NCBI RefSeq assembly: GCF_011745365.1
Contig: NW_024468913.1
Location: 496,001-560,000 of the forward strand
Origin: Cryphonectria parasitica EP155
Lineage: Eukaryota > Ascomycota > Sordariomycetes > Diaporthales > Cryphonectriaceae
Direction: 5' to 3'
Length of the DNA: 64,000 nt
A program made the translations under genes and the position numbers. Positions 33,068-45,036 of the stretch are shown here, in pieces; the stretch's first letter is position 1, and each line of letters begins with the position of its first letter. The notes beneath the pieces were generated by a model. It was not told the DNA's origin, did no database searches, and was given only the letters and a program-made list of their open reading frames with translations.

Positions 33068-36000
33068 ATGTCAAACCCGAATTCGATAGCAGCCTTTGAA
33101 CAAGCGCGCAGAGAGTTTGTGGCTGAGCTGAAAATCGCCGACCGGCAAGAGTTTCAGAACGCAACCCGCGAAAATGTACACTCGGAGATCGACAAAATTC
33201 AGGCTCGGCTAATGAGACAGAGGCGAGGGAAAAATTTGACTCGATTGAAGTCGTTCCTCGAGGCGATAGACCAGTTTGGCAAGGTCATTGAAGTCTTCGG
33301 CAACGCATCTCTTTTTGTTGCCTTCCTTTGGGTGAGTAAATGTTACGCTGGACTCAGTAGTATTAATCAATCCATCATTATATTGATTTGATGCTAGGGA
33401 CCCATGAAGTTCCTTTTGCAGGTGAGAGGAGTCGATATTCATTGTTATGGCATCAAGAGCGTCCATATTCCTAGTGGACTTCAGATTAAATTTTGACTGC
33501 TCCTTGGCTAGATCGCAAGTTCATGGACGGACGCGCTGGACGATCTTGTTGGCGTCTATGAGAAGATTGGCGATAGCTTTTCGCAATATCTGCAACTTGA
33601 AGGACTCTTCGAGAAGGATGCAGACATGCTCAAATACTTGGTTTTGATCTACAAAGACATCTTGCGATTTCATCAACAAGCATTGCGATATTTCCAGCAG
33701 CCCCGTAAATATATGTTCCATGGATGTTTTGAGAGAGGGTTTTATACTGATAAAATTTCTATGCAGTGCTCAAGCAGCTTCTCCAGGCAACCTGGAAAAC
33801 GTACAAGACTCGCTTCGACCCGATCGTGGATGACATTGAACGTCATAGCCTACGCCTTCAAGTCCAGACGACCACGTCCCACATCCGAAACGAATCTCGG
33901 CAATTGAGGGCCATCATTGTTGAACAGGAGGGGCAAAGGTTGCGCGATCTTTACCAATGGTTGAGGTCGCCAACAAACGGTGCCCAGAGCAGCATCGACA
34001 ACGACCATCACCACTACAGAACATTGTGTGACGAAGACCCTGAGAACAACAGATGGCTCTTGGAGAAAAGAGCTTTCAGAGAGTGGATTGAACCGATATC
34101 TTTGATGAAGCCTCCACTCCTATGGATCAATGGTATACCAGGGGCAGGTATGTGCTGGGGCTTCCAAGCATCATCGAGTTGCCTCCTCGAGGATATGCGC
34201 TCATCACTCCATCTAGGCAAAACAATTCTGGCGTCTTCTGTGATTGAAGAAGTCAAAAAGTCGCATCCTCAATCTACAGTTCTTTTCTTCTACTGCAAGC
34301 AAGACAACAGCGAACGAAATTCATTTTCATGCATCGCTCGACACTTCTTGGCCGAGTCGCTGAGACACAACCATGATCTGCTCCTACCAATCATTTACGA
34401 TCAGTTCTCCAAGAGCACGGAACCAATCCTTGACAGGCTAAAAGATATCGAAGAACTTCTTCGGACTGCCGTATTGAACTGTCCGTGCGCCCACATCGTG
34501 ATTGACGGCATTGACGAGTGCCCTCGAGAAGATAGAAAAATGATTGTACAATGGTTCCGGAAACTTGTGGAAGATGTTGAGCCGCAAGAACAACATCGTA
34601 TTCGGTGCCTCTTCGTGAGTCAGGATGATGGTATTGCTCGCAAGGACTTCTCGGGGCTTGCCATGCTCAAAATCGAGCCAGCGGATAATAGCAGGGACAT
34701 TAAGCAGTTTTCCTTTCGGGAAGCGAGTCGAATCCAGTCGGCATTTGACCTGGATGTGGAAATGACGGCGACTATTGCTTCAAAAATACAGAGTTCCGCG
34801 GGAGGTGTGTTAATCTTTTCTTCTTCTTTGTATAGCTCGCCCAAGTACAACGCCCTTTTGGCTGACTCGTGATGCAGGAATGTTTCTGTTGGCCAAGCTG
34901 ATAGTGTCCAATTTGTTGCAACAGACAACGGTCGAAGAGATCGAGAAGGAACTTGAAGACGAAAATTTGCCAAAGGAGCTCTATGAAGCGTAAGTCGTCG
35001 GTGGTCTTTGGCTGAATGTTCTAACTGACCTGAAGATGTAGATACTCTCGAATACTCTTACGAGTGTTCGACCAGGCTTCAGATTCCCAAAAGGCGGCAA
35101 CACATAATCTGCTTCAATGGCTGGTGTGTTCAAGGCGCACCATGAAGTGGTACGAGATACAAAGTGCCAAAGCTATACATGTAGAACATCAGTTGGTTGA
35201 CTGGAACCGTCGGCGTTATCGTGTCAGCTCCAAAGACTTGTGTGGATCGCTGGTCCAAATCCGAGACGACACTACTGTGGACTTCGTCCACAACACTGCG
35301 AGAATGTGAGAAATCTTTCAACGATTCTTTCGTCCGATCTCGCCCCGATCTGACAAGATTTCCAGATTTATAGCGTCTCAATCTCACAGCAGGATAGATA
35401 AGACAGCAGCGCACTTAGCGTTCGCCTCGCTCTCCATCGACTACCTGAACATGCCAGATTTCAGTCAAGACTTCGAAGTTAATGAGTCTGTCATACTTGC
35501 TGGCTACTATGGTTTCATGGAATACGCAGTGGCCTGCTGGCTTCGCCATTTGGAAGCCTGGGCTCGTGAAAATGAGGAAGGTGATCCTGAAATCGATGGT
35601 TTGGCCGAGGCACTGGAAGTGTTTTTGGGTACACATCTTTTACCGGCGATGTCGAAGCAAGCCGTTCCAGTATCCAAGGGTAACGAACGAACACTGGAGC
35701 CCTTCCAAAAGTACGACTTCTTCCAGGATCTCCAGCGAGCAGTGATTCAACTCCGAAAAGAGTTGACATTCTTTGGCGAGATGAAGGACCGCGAAACTCC
35801 GCTAGACCTCACCAATATTGTGAGTCGTCTACGGACCCGCATCGAGAATGTGTACACGGATCTTGCGGCTCTCAATGAGACGAAGCGTCTGGTCGAGATA
35901 TACGGGCCGAACTTGTTCAAATGCTCGAGACTGAGCTGCCGCTATTTCTATGACGGATTTGCGACAGCATTTGAACGTGACCGGCATCTTGATAGGCATG

Positions 36001-36572
36001 AACGGCCATTTCGGTGCACGGTGCTTGGCTGTCTCTCTTATTCGATGGGCTTCGATACACAGAAAAAGCTGGATAACCATATGAGACAAACCCATAGACG
36101 TTTGGAAGACGATGAAGATGCATTTCCAAATAGGAACGACATCTTCAGCGAGAAGCAGGCACCTGTTAGACCTCCAGAAAAACGTCCCCGAAGCCCGACT
36201 AGGGGGGAGGGTAATGCATATTCGAGTCAAACTCTAACGGCTAAGAAACCTAGAATAACTGAGTGGCATTGTCCGTACTGTGAGAAGGTCTTCAAGAAGA
36301 AGTTCAATATGACCAACCATGTCCGCATCCACAGCGACGAGCGAGCATTTGTTTGTGGAACATGCCCGTCATCTTTCACACGGGAGAGTGACCTCAAACG
36401 ACACGAGAAGAATCACGCGCCAAGAGAACACATATGTGAAGGATGCGGCAGTAAGTTCGCTCGTTCGGACACTCTTCGAGACCATCACAGATCCGAGACA
36501 GGCAAGGCATGCTTGTCATCGCTATCACAGGGGCAATCCGGTCAGAATGCCATCCATTTACAACAGCCCTAG
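33068..36572 (+). CDS. STAND/NLR-like protein: helical N-domain, NACHT NTPase, five C2H2 zinc fingers (1010 aa, 8 exons)
   Basis: Fungal NLR-type signalling ATPase. Exons: 33068-33331, 33398-33421, 33512-33704, 33767-34147, 34217-34804, 34878-34989, 35042-35305, 35366-36572; every junction keeps frame. The alpha-helical N-terminal region (about 1-215) resembles the domain commonly preceding NACHT in fungi (EVFGNASLFVAFLWGPMKFLLQ..., QALRYFQQP...QATWKTY). The NACHT Walker A is GIPGAGKT (283-290), split by an intron; Walker B is HIVIDGIDECP (380-390). A winged-helix/linker region follows (SRILLRVFDQ, LVCSRRTMKWYEI). The C-terminus, where many NLRs have ankyrin, WD40 or TPR repeats, instead has C2H2 fingers near 795, 826, 910, 938 and 966, with a basic linker KRPRSPTRGEG between fingers 2 and 3. 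This implies a nuclear or nucleic-acid-binding output. Function is inferred from architecture only. Confidence 0.85.
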
Positions 36573-36959
36573 GGCTTCAAATGCTGTCGGTTCCTTCTTC
36601 TAGATGAGTTCGGCGGTGTTGACAGAAGCTGGCTATAGTGACATTAAAGGCCAATACAAGACAGACGATGAATGCAAGGAGGTTATTGTGTGTCTATACT
36701 GTACTCGCTTTGAGAAATTATCAAGAGTGGTCCTGACATTTCTAATGAGGACTACACAAGGTGTCTCAGTGTCTCGTACATATCACCATCAAAACTGGCA
36801 TCTCAGAGGTTATTATGAAGGCTCTTTGGTCCAGCTGCCTTGATTCACGGTCATATATCGCTTCTATACACAAGTCTTCATCGACAAATGCATTGACAGG
36901 ACGAAGTGATAACTTATGTCTTCTCATTCAAGCCTGGTATCTTCCAGACGTCGTCACGC
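36573..36959. other. Convergent intergenic region
   Basis: 387 bp between the 3' ends of the NACHT gene and the GH3 gene. No gene seen. Confidence 0.6.
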
Positions 36960-39484
36960 TCAGCTAGACAAATATGATTGCCCACTGGCATCATTCATCG
37001 TTCCATACCCGCCCACAAAATATCCCTCTCCCACCTCCGTCGTACCCGACCCCTTTCTCCCTGTCGGCGCGGTAGGCCACTGATCGAGGACCGTCTCCTG
37101 GCCAGTCAGCGTAAAGTTCACTACCGCCAGCCCTGGCTCGATATCAAGCTCGAGGCTGTAACTGCCAGGGTAAAGAACTCTGTTCCCGTCCTCGTCCACC
37201 CTTGACAGACTTCCCAGAGTCAAATTCAGAGTGGCCGTGCCTGCTGAACCCGCCGAGATGTTGTGCGCCCGCTGGTACGCCACGAGCGTCTTGAGCGGAT
37301 ACGGCGTAGGGCCGAACTCGCCCTTCAGGAAGAGCAGGGCCACATAGTCAGACAGAGTGTTGCCCGTGTTGTGAACCGTCACAGGAACCGAGGCAAATGG
37401 GCACAGGTCCAAGTACTCCACGCCAGTGCAGTTGCTCGTCAAACTCGCAATGTCGAAGCTCTTCGTAGAACTAGACAGGCTCATCTCCGCGGTGAAAGTG
37501 GTGTAGTGCAGCCCATAACCAAATGGGAAGACAGCCTCGCCGTCATACCATCTGTACGTCCTCCCAGGAAAACCACTCGCCTCGTCCGGCCGCAGGGACA
37601 TATCCGTCATCGAGACGTTGGCAATGTATCCGGCAGGATACTGTGTGAGCGGCAACCTTCCTGCAGGCGCCTGCTGCCCAGTAATGACATCCACAATCGC
37701 AGGCCCGCCGTCCTGGCCCGGATAACCACCCCACAGCAGAGCGCCAACGCCCGGGTTGGCCAAGAGTGGGCTGCTGTCGACCTGGCCGCCGCCCATCTGC
37801 ACGACGACAAGCGGCTTGCCCGACAGTGCCAGCTCGCCAATCACGTCGAGCTGGGCACCCGTCCAGGCAATGCTGACACGGTCATTGCCCTCGGACTCGA
37901 CGGAATCATCGATGCCGCCAAAGTATAGAAGCACGTCTGCCGCATCTGCGGCTTCCCAGATCGTGTCCCAGCTGTTGGTCGTCGGGTCGCCGTAGCTGGG
38001 GCCGGCAGAGTACAGCACGTTGTCGCTGCCGAGGAGCTGTTGGACTGCGTAGAGCGGTGAGTTCAGATAGGGCGCGACGCCGTAGTATGAGCCCTGCATC
38101 TGGGTTGTGGCGGCGGCCCAGTCGCCCAGCACGGCGACTGTCTTGCCCTGTAGTTGGTCGGTTGTGAGCGGCAGGGTGTTGTTGGTATTCTTCAGCAGCA
38201 CTGTGCCCTCGACTGAGGCGAGATAGGCCAAGGTTTGCGCCTCGGGGGTGTTCACGTCTTCCCAGCCCAGCGACCGATATGGCTGGTCGTCGGCAGAATC
38301 AAAGAAGCCTAGTCTGACGAGGCTGGAATAGAGTCTTGTGAGCGCGGTGTCAAGGTCTGTGTCATTGACGAGACCTTGATCATACGCCTCGCCCAGGTGA
38401 TGTGAGTAGTAGGTTCCGCAGTTGAGATCGGTGCCGGCCTTGAGAGATGCTGCTGCTGCTGCGGCCCTGGAGTCGGCCCAGCGGTGTGGGAGAAAAACGT
38501 TCTGCACCGCGTCACAGTCGCTGGTCACCCAGCCCTCGGTGGTGGCAGACCAGTTCCAGTGGTCTCGCAGGACGTCGTTCAAGAGCCAGTCGTCTGCACA
38601 AGTGGGCACACCGTTGACGGCATTGTACGAACACATGAACGCTCCGACCTTAGCATCGCGTGCACAGGCCTGGAAGGACGGCAGGTAATACTCGACCATG
38701 TCCTGTGTAGAAATGGACGCATCGAACTGGTACCTGTAGTTGCCGTCCCAGGACTCGACATCGTACCCTGCAAAGTGCTTGCAGGTAGACACGACCTTCT
38801 TGTACGTGCCATTGACACTGCCCTCAGCGTCGTCTGTGCCCTGAAGCCCGGCGATCAGGCTCTTGACGTACGAGGAGAGGTGGAAGGGGTCTTCGCCAGG
38901 TGTTTCCTGGCCTCGTCCCCAGCGAGGATCGCGGAAGGGGTTGATGTTGGGCGTCCAGTAATCCAGGCCTGCCCTGCCGTTGTTGCTGAAGGCGCGGGCC
39001 TCAGTGGACACGACGGTGGCTACTGCGTAGATGAGATCGTCGTCAAAGGCTGCGCCCATGGTGATGGGCTGGGGGAACGATGTGGCCGAGCCAAACTCAG
39101 ATGCATTGTCCGAGTTAAACGTCACGCCTGGCGAGTCAGCTATGCCGTGGAGGCCCTCGTTCCACCACTCGTAGGCGGACAGTCCGAGCCTGGGAACGCC
39201 AGGGGATGTAGAGATTGTGGCATTGATCTTCTCGGCCGTGGTGAGTACCGAAACCAAGGCCTTTGCGCGTGTGGTAGGATCTGTGTCTGGTATTAGTCTG
39301 GAGATTGATACTTCAGCCTGCACTCGTGGCTGTAAAAAGCCTCCTTACCTAATGAGGCGTTGCACACGGAATTGTTGGCGAGTGGCCCTGAGATGCAATC
39401 TGGGAAGCTGAAATTGGCGAGAGCCGCATGTCTGCTCAGGAGGGCCAGACTGGCCAAAAGAAGAAGTGTGGAAGACCTGGCCAT
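36960..39484 (-). CDS. Secreted GH3 exo-1,4-beta-xylosidase (820 aa, 2 exons)
   Basis: Releases xylose from xylo-oligosaccharides in the extracellular space. Exons are 39484-39349 and 39286-36960. The acceptor could also be 6 nt further on (exon from 39280), changing only two residues. A signal peptide covers about residues 1-23 (STLLLLASLALLSRHAALA). GH3 N-terminal barrel signatures are YEWWNEGLHGIA, TPNINPFRDPRWGRGQETPG, CKHFAGYD, and VTSDCDAV, whose first Asp (about 302) is the expected nucleophile. The C-terminal alpha/beta domain has GTVLLKN, LLYFGGIDDSVESEG and GYPGQDGGPAI, and is followed by a fibronectin-III-like domain (FPFGYGLHYTTF...). Many Asn-X-Ser/Thr sites fit a secreted glycoprotein. 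The EGND...SIAWTG pattern favours xylosidase over beta-glucosidase. It ends convergently with the NACHT gene. Confidence 0.93.
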
Positions 39485-42003
39485 GGTCACGAGAGGTGTC
39501 GAACTGGGACTGATCCAGGTCACAGCAGACAAGCTGTCTCTTGAGAAGACATGGGCAGTTTCTTCCTTTTATAGTGAATACGTAATTAATATACGACGTT
39601 GCACAGATGAGCTGGACTATAAGCGCCCCTCTCTCCTGGTCGTGATCGGAGGTACTAAATTGATGATTTGCCGGCGTAGTCTCCAGGCCCACCTCTTTTT
39701 TTGTCGGCATCATCATCATCCCCGCGGGGTCTGTGGAGAATCTGTGGAGGCTAGCTGGAGAATCTGTACCAGTTCTCATCACAATGGTGTAAAGTTGTGT
39801 AGTTTTGATGGAGTCGAGTTCGGTTGAATCCTCACCGATGTCATGGGTTCAGCCGGATGCCGGTAGTAGCGTCGAGAGCGGTTGGTGTAGTAGCAGTGAG
39901 TGGCAGTCGGGAATTTAACCGGCTTTTATCCTCTGCAGCATGCAAGCAGGGCACGAACTGGGTTCGACAAGGGGAAACGATTCAGATGAGAGAAGGCGAC
40001 AGAAAATTGTCGTTGGTCTGGTGACTGGACTCTGGAAACCTTAAATCACTGTCGTGGACAAACTGGGCCAAGTATAAGGGCTGCCTCAACTTGAACACTC
40101 CTCGGATTAAGACTACAGGCTCTCTCAACCTGCTTAGAGTTCAGCATGTCCAGCAAAAATGGAACCTATTGCTCCTTTTTCTTCGCTTCATCATCAATAG
40201 TAAAGCATGCCATGTCATTGCAGAGAGAATGGTGGGGGGGGGGGGGGGGAGGAGGAGGTTGGGAGGTTCACGTTTTAGAAGTGTATCATAGAACAAGAAT
40301 TGGCAAGTTATCTGTTGTAATAAATACCTGATAGTCAAGTTACTGGATTTAATTGGGAAGAGGTATGTTATCTCCCCAAGATTGTCCTCTAGAAGTTATC
40401 ATAGACTGAAAGCCAAGCTTGTTCAATCTCGACAATGAAACAAGTTTCAATGGAAATTCATGAGTGGATGGAGGCACTTAGCCAAGACTGTGGAAGAGCC
40501 TTATATAAATAATATCTTTTGTGGTCATGTGCTGTAGCCAAGTATGATCGGCCGCTTGAGTGTATATCGGATAGATCTCTTGGATCGGAGGAAGACAGGA
40601 AAGTAGCCTTGCAAGAGGCTGTTGGCGAATATTATCTGGGCTGGCTACGTAAGTAATTAGGCCACAAAGCCTGACTAATATCCAACTTTCTCGCTCCATT
40701 GAGCCAGCTACTCCAAAGGAATCACAGAAAGATGAGAACGCCCCGGGATGTTGTCTTGATGAATTCAACAGAGTGCGGTAGGCAGATTATAATCAACAGC
40801 TGTTTTGATATGTCAATAGCCGATAAATGGCTTCGATGACCACCTCGAGATGAGCATCCTTATGTACTTGAATCAGGATCTTGGCACCACGATCCGGAAG
40901 ACATAGTTCGACTAGGCAGCAAATATTGTGTAGTAAAAATCTTATATTTGAAGACGAAGAGTTTATGTGTCGAGTGAGTGGGTAGTAAATTCTTCGCTGG
41001 GCTTGTATGGTCGACTCTGCTCTTCCATATCTTTAGGTTTTCTCGTCTAAGTGAATACTGGGCGGCTGTGGGCAGCAACTGGTACCCAGGTCTGCAGTGC
41101 GTACAAGCCTCCAAGAGGGTTTTACTAGGCTGGCTCAAATCTCTCTATCTTGTACAACCACCCAATGGTTCCCGTTTTTGGCTTCTGTACAGTCATTCAT
41201 GAAAAGTAATACTTGGTATACAAAGTTCGGTTGCCATCCCGTCCGCAGCTTCAATTTTGATGACGAGCACAAGTGGCCAGCCTATCGGGTTGTCAAGTAT
41301 GTCTATGACATGTGGCAGAGACTATACTTGGTCATCCACGAATTGCCATTGCACCTGGGCTTACATGGCTCGTCATGAACCAGGTCGGGCAGTCTCGAAA
41401 GTGCTGAGCGACTTTCCTTTGCAATTTGACATCCGCTTAACACCCTTGCCTCCTGTCCAGGAGAAGAAGCCATCGGATAAAACTGCGTCTTCTCAGGACC
41501 AAAAGCAGCGAAACATGAGAACAATCTCGGACGCATAGTAGGGTCAGTAGTCACAGGGGAGTCTTTCGGTCTTTTCGTTACTAGATCCAGATTAGAGGGA
41601 TTATGAGTGAGATTACACCACAGAGAACCTGACAAGGTCCCCTGTCGGGCTTTTGTACTCTACTTGATTAACTCCGTCCCCGTTGAATTGCCACTGGTGC
41701 TTACTCTGTTGTTATTAGTATGCCTCTAGGTCCCCACTTTTTGGTGTATGAACCTGAACCTCTCAGCGATTGATTTGCGTCTTCCTTTTGATTTGTAAAG
41801 CACCTCTGTTTCTTAGTAACTAAGTCATCGCCCTCAAATAATCACATTAAATATCGGATTGCGTATGAGATCTTGAGAATTAGATCTGTTTTTTTTTTTA
41901 CTGTCATTATCGAAACGCGGAATAAAATACTCATCTTCAGCAATCTCGCTATTTCTCCGCATCCCCTTCCTGGTGTCTTGGGTCTCGGCCTGCTCGCGCC
42001 ATC
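39485..42003. other. Intergenic, no gene recognised
   Basis: 2.5 kb between the divergent GH3 and MFS genes. Contains a G16 tract (40234-40249) and the GH3 promoter. Open frames are short and not protein-like. Confidence 0.6.
39567..39573 (-). promoter_or_regulatory. TATA box of the GH3 xylosidase gene
   Basis: TATAAAA on the minus strand, 83 bp upstream of the start codon, a usual distance for fungal hydrolase genes. Confidence 0.5.
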
Positions 42004-43629
42004 ATGTCGGGCTCAGCAACCGCAGTCGAGATCGAGCTCGGCACTCTGCGAGTTGTAGACGAGGCGCAGTCTCATGACAAGAGTGCTCCAGCATTGGCCG
42101 CATCTTCTTCGTCGACGACTTCTCCTGAGCCCGTCGCACCTGGCAAGCTACGCTCAGCGGGCATTCTCATAACCCTCGCCTCCGTCTCGCTCCTGAACAC
42201 ATTCAACTCGGGCCTGCTCACAGTCGCCCTGCCCACCATGGCCCGCGATCTCCCGATCCCGTCGAACCTTCTCCTCTGGCCAGCCTCCGTCTACGCCCTG
42301 GGCCTCTCCTGCTTCCTGCTGCCGCTCGGCGCAGTCACGGACCTCATCGGCGCCCGGCCCATCTTCCTCACAGGGTGCGTTCTGTACACATGCTTCACCC
42401 TAGCCGTGTCGCTGGCCCGGTCCGCCGACCAGCTCATCCTCTTCCGCGTGCTCCAGGGCATCGCCATGGCCTTCTGCATGCCACCCGCCGTGAGCACCAT
42501 CACAAACATCTTCCCGACAGGCCGCACCCGCAACGTCGCCTTTGCCGTATTTGGCGGCGGCAGCCCTCTCGGGTTCGCCCTGGGCCTCGTCCTGGGCGGC
42601 CTCTTTGTGCAGGCCTCGAGCTGGCGCGCGGGCTACTGGATGAGCACGAGCGTCAACGCCGCCTCCATCATCCTCGGCTGGGTCGTCCTGCCAGGGAAGA
42701 GCGGCGATGGGCTGACTGCGCCCCTGGGACAAGACATCCGGCACAGGCTCGCCACGGAGCTCGATTGGATAGGCGTGGGCGCCGCGAGCGCGTGCCTTGC
42801 CCTGCTGTCGTACGTGTTCGCAGAGGTGACGAATGGCTCGGGTGTGTTTCGCTCCCAGCCGCACATTTCCGCCCTTCTCGCTGTTGCGGTGCTGCTCGTC
42901 CCTTTCTTTGTGTTCTGGGAGGGCCGCCAGGAGAGATTAGGCCGCCCCGCCGTCTTGCCTAACAGCATCTGGAGGCGGCGTGAGTTCACGGCCGTTTGTC
43001 TATCTGTGTTTCTGACCTGGTCGTGGTTTAATGCATTTGGATACTGGGCAACACTTTATTTTCAGGAGTCGCAGGGCCTCGACGCGCTGCATACAGCCTT
43101 GCGTTTTCTGCCGCTGGTCGTGGCTGGTCTGGCTACGAATGTTCTCGCTGCTGTGGTCATGGACAAGGTGAATGCCGGGCTGCTCAGCCTGCTCAGTGGG
43201 ATTGTGAGCGCCGCGGCGCCGCTGATTTTCGCTCTGCAGGATCTGGGCTGGATCTACTGGAAGTCTGCGTTTCCAGCTATGATCTTGAGCGTGATAAGCA
43301 CAGACCTGCTTTTCAACATCAGCAATCTGGTCATCACTACAAATTTCCCTGGGAAGAGCCAGGGCCTGGCGGGTGGTGTGTTCAACACGGTGGCTCAGCT
43401 GGGGAACAGCATCGGGCTGGCTATCACGGCCATGATTGCCGCTGCAGTAACGAATGCTGCTGGGAACGATGGGATGGTCACAAAGGGAGGGTTGACGTAT
43501 GATGAATCGGCGTTGCAGGGCTATCGGAGTGGGTTCTGGACTTGCTTTGCTGCGGCTGTAGTGAGTACTTTCATCAGCTCGATTGGCCTGAGAGGTGCTG
43601 GGAAAGTAGGCAAGAAGAAGGAGTCGTAA
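42004..43629 (+). CDS. MFS drug:H+ antiporter-type transporter, probably 14 helices (541 aa)
   Basis: Integral membrane transporter of the major facilitator superfamily, closest in layout to fungal DHA2 exporters. Hydrophilic residues 1-45 precede the first helix (ILITLASVSLLNTFNSGLLTVALPTM). Then follow the loop PLGAVTDLIGARPIFLTG, the helix-4 region LILFRVLQGIAMAFCMPPAVSTITNIFP, the antiporter-like GGGSPLGFALGLVLGGLF with SSWRAGYWM, and a second half with RRREFTAVCLSVFLTWSWFNAFGYW. A late conserved block reads GKSQGLAGGVFNTVAQLGNSIG. It is a single exon from the ATG at 42004, unusually free of introns for its neighbourhood. The substrate cannot be inferred; no biosynthetic cluster adjoins it. 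Confidence 0.88.
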   Translation: MSGSATAVEIELGTLRVVDEAQSHDKSAPALAASSSSTTSPEPVAPGKLRSAGILITLASVSLLNTFNSGLLTVALPTMARDLPIPSNLLLWPASVYALGLSCFLLPLGAVTDLIGARPIFLTGCVLYTCFTLAVSLARSADQLILFRVLQGIAMAFCMPPAVSTITNIFPTGRTRNVAFAVFGGGSPLGFALGLVLGGLFVQASSWRAGYWMSTSVNAASIILGWVVLPGKSGDGLTAPLGQDIRHRLATELDWIGVGAASACLALLSYVFAEVTNGSGVFRSQPHISALLAVAVLLVPFFVFWEGRQERLGRPAVLPNSIWRRREFTAVCLSVFLTWSWFNAFGYWATLYFQESQGLDALHTALRFLPLVVAGLATNVLAAVVMDKVNAGLLSLLSGIVSAAAPLIFALQDLGWIYWKSAFPAMILSVISTDLLFNISNLVITTNFPGKSQGLAGGVFNTVAQLGNSIGLAITAMIAAAVTNAAGNDGMVTKGGLTYDESALQGYRSGFWTCFAAAVVSTFISSIGLRGAGKVGKKKES

Positions 43630-43949
43630 ATTTGTGTCACTTACGGGGGGCATGTTGTAAGAAGATAGATTTACGTTAACTATGTTTTCTTCTTTCTTCA
43701 GACACTATGTTCTAGATAGACTCATGGCGGCTGAGCTTGCAAATTGTCTCATCAGATTTCACAGATACACAAACTTCAAGGAAAACCACATGTTGTTCAG
43801 TCTGAGCAATTCCCTAAGATGTGATACCTCAATGAAGTAGAAAAGGCCGAGCCGCAAGGCTACTATATTTAAGAAGCGAAAGCTATGTACGCAATATAAA
43901 ATTAGATATATCCAAGGAATCTTCAATAACTGACCAACATCACCAATCA
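43630..43949. other. Convergent intergenic region
   Basis: 320 bp between the 3' ends of the MFS and GH43 genes, A/T-rich. No gene seen. Confidence 0.6.
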
Positions 43950-45036
43950 TCACGTCGGCACAGGCCAACCCGTGGACCAGCTCAACACATTCCACCCAAA
44001 TTGGTAGTCCGCATCCGAGATACCAATCGTCGTATCAGCATAGTGATAGTACAGCACGCTTCCGAGGTCCGGGTCCGGGTAGACACCCTGCCCTCCAGGA
44101 CCAAACACAGTGCCGTGACTGGCAAGGACGGTAGTGCCGCCGCTGGCAGTGCAGTCAAGCCCATCGGCGTCGATAAAGGGCCCGCTGACGCTGGTGCTCC
44201 GACAGACGCGGATGGAGTACTCCTCGCCGGCGGCGGGCATGTCGGTGTCGTAGCCGCAGCAGGCGCCCGCGGAGAAGAAGAGGTAGTAGTAGCCATTAGC
44301 CTTGCGGTAGTAGATGAAGGATCCTTCCTCGGCGTGGTCGGAAGTGCCGTTGTAGGCAATGTTGTAGCTGGCCCCGCCTGAGGTTGCCGTCGCGCCGCTG
44401 TTCATCTCCACCTGGTAGATGTCGGACCAGAAGGAGCCAAAGTTCATGTAGTAGCTGCCCTCGGCCGTCAAGATCAGGTTCGGGTCGATGGCGTTGTAGG
44501 CCTTGCCGGACGACGAGGAGATGCCCGTCGCGCCGTGGTCCGTCCAGCTGCCGTACTCCATGGTGCTTGAGGTCGCGTAGCCGATGGCGGAGTTGGAGGT
44601 GCCGAAGGTAGAGATGGCATAGTACATGACATATGTGTCGCCGACAAGGTGGACATCAGGAGCCTGTGAGGGTTTATTAGTATAATCGCCAAATTTGAGA
44701 CAGTGTACTCTTTTGTAAATGAACGAGATGTTTGGACTAAGCAGGCAGACTTACCCAGAGATCATCATTGCCCTCCATGTCGATGATAGAACCGTTGGGC
44801 ATGGCATCTCCCTCATACGTCCACGGACCCTCGAGCGAGTCGGCTTTATAGATCTGGCCACCACCGCCTGTGTTGAAGCGGAAATAGACACCATCAGAGG
44901 CACGACGGATCAGGGAGGGATCGTGTGCCCAGCAGTTGCCAGAGCATGACCCGGGGTCAGCATAGTCTCCATAGACAAGCGGTATAAAGGCCAGCGCCAG
45001 GGCAGCCAGGCCCTCGGCGTATCTAGAAAAGAACAT
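43950..45036 (-). CDS. Secreted GH43 arabinan endo-1,5-alpha-L-arabinosidase-like enzyme (331 aa, 2 exons)
   Basis: Five-bladed beta-propeller hydrolase acting on arabinan side chains of pectin or hemicellulose. Exons are 45036-44755 and 44663-43950; the 91-bp phase-0 intron separates NDDLW from [16 protein letters not shown] signal peptide covers about 1-23 ([14 protein letters not shown]). The catalytic triad expected for the family is visible: Asp39 in WAHDPSLI (base), Asp154 in AIDPNL (pKa modulator) and Glu207 in AEEGSFIYY (acid). Two adjacent Cys in [11 protein letters not shown] are typical of endo-arabinanases. The protein consists of the catalytic domain only, about the size of Aspergillus AbnA-type enzymes. 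The precise specificity (endo-arabinanase versus arabinofuranosidase) is an inference from motif similarity. Confidence 0.9.
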
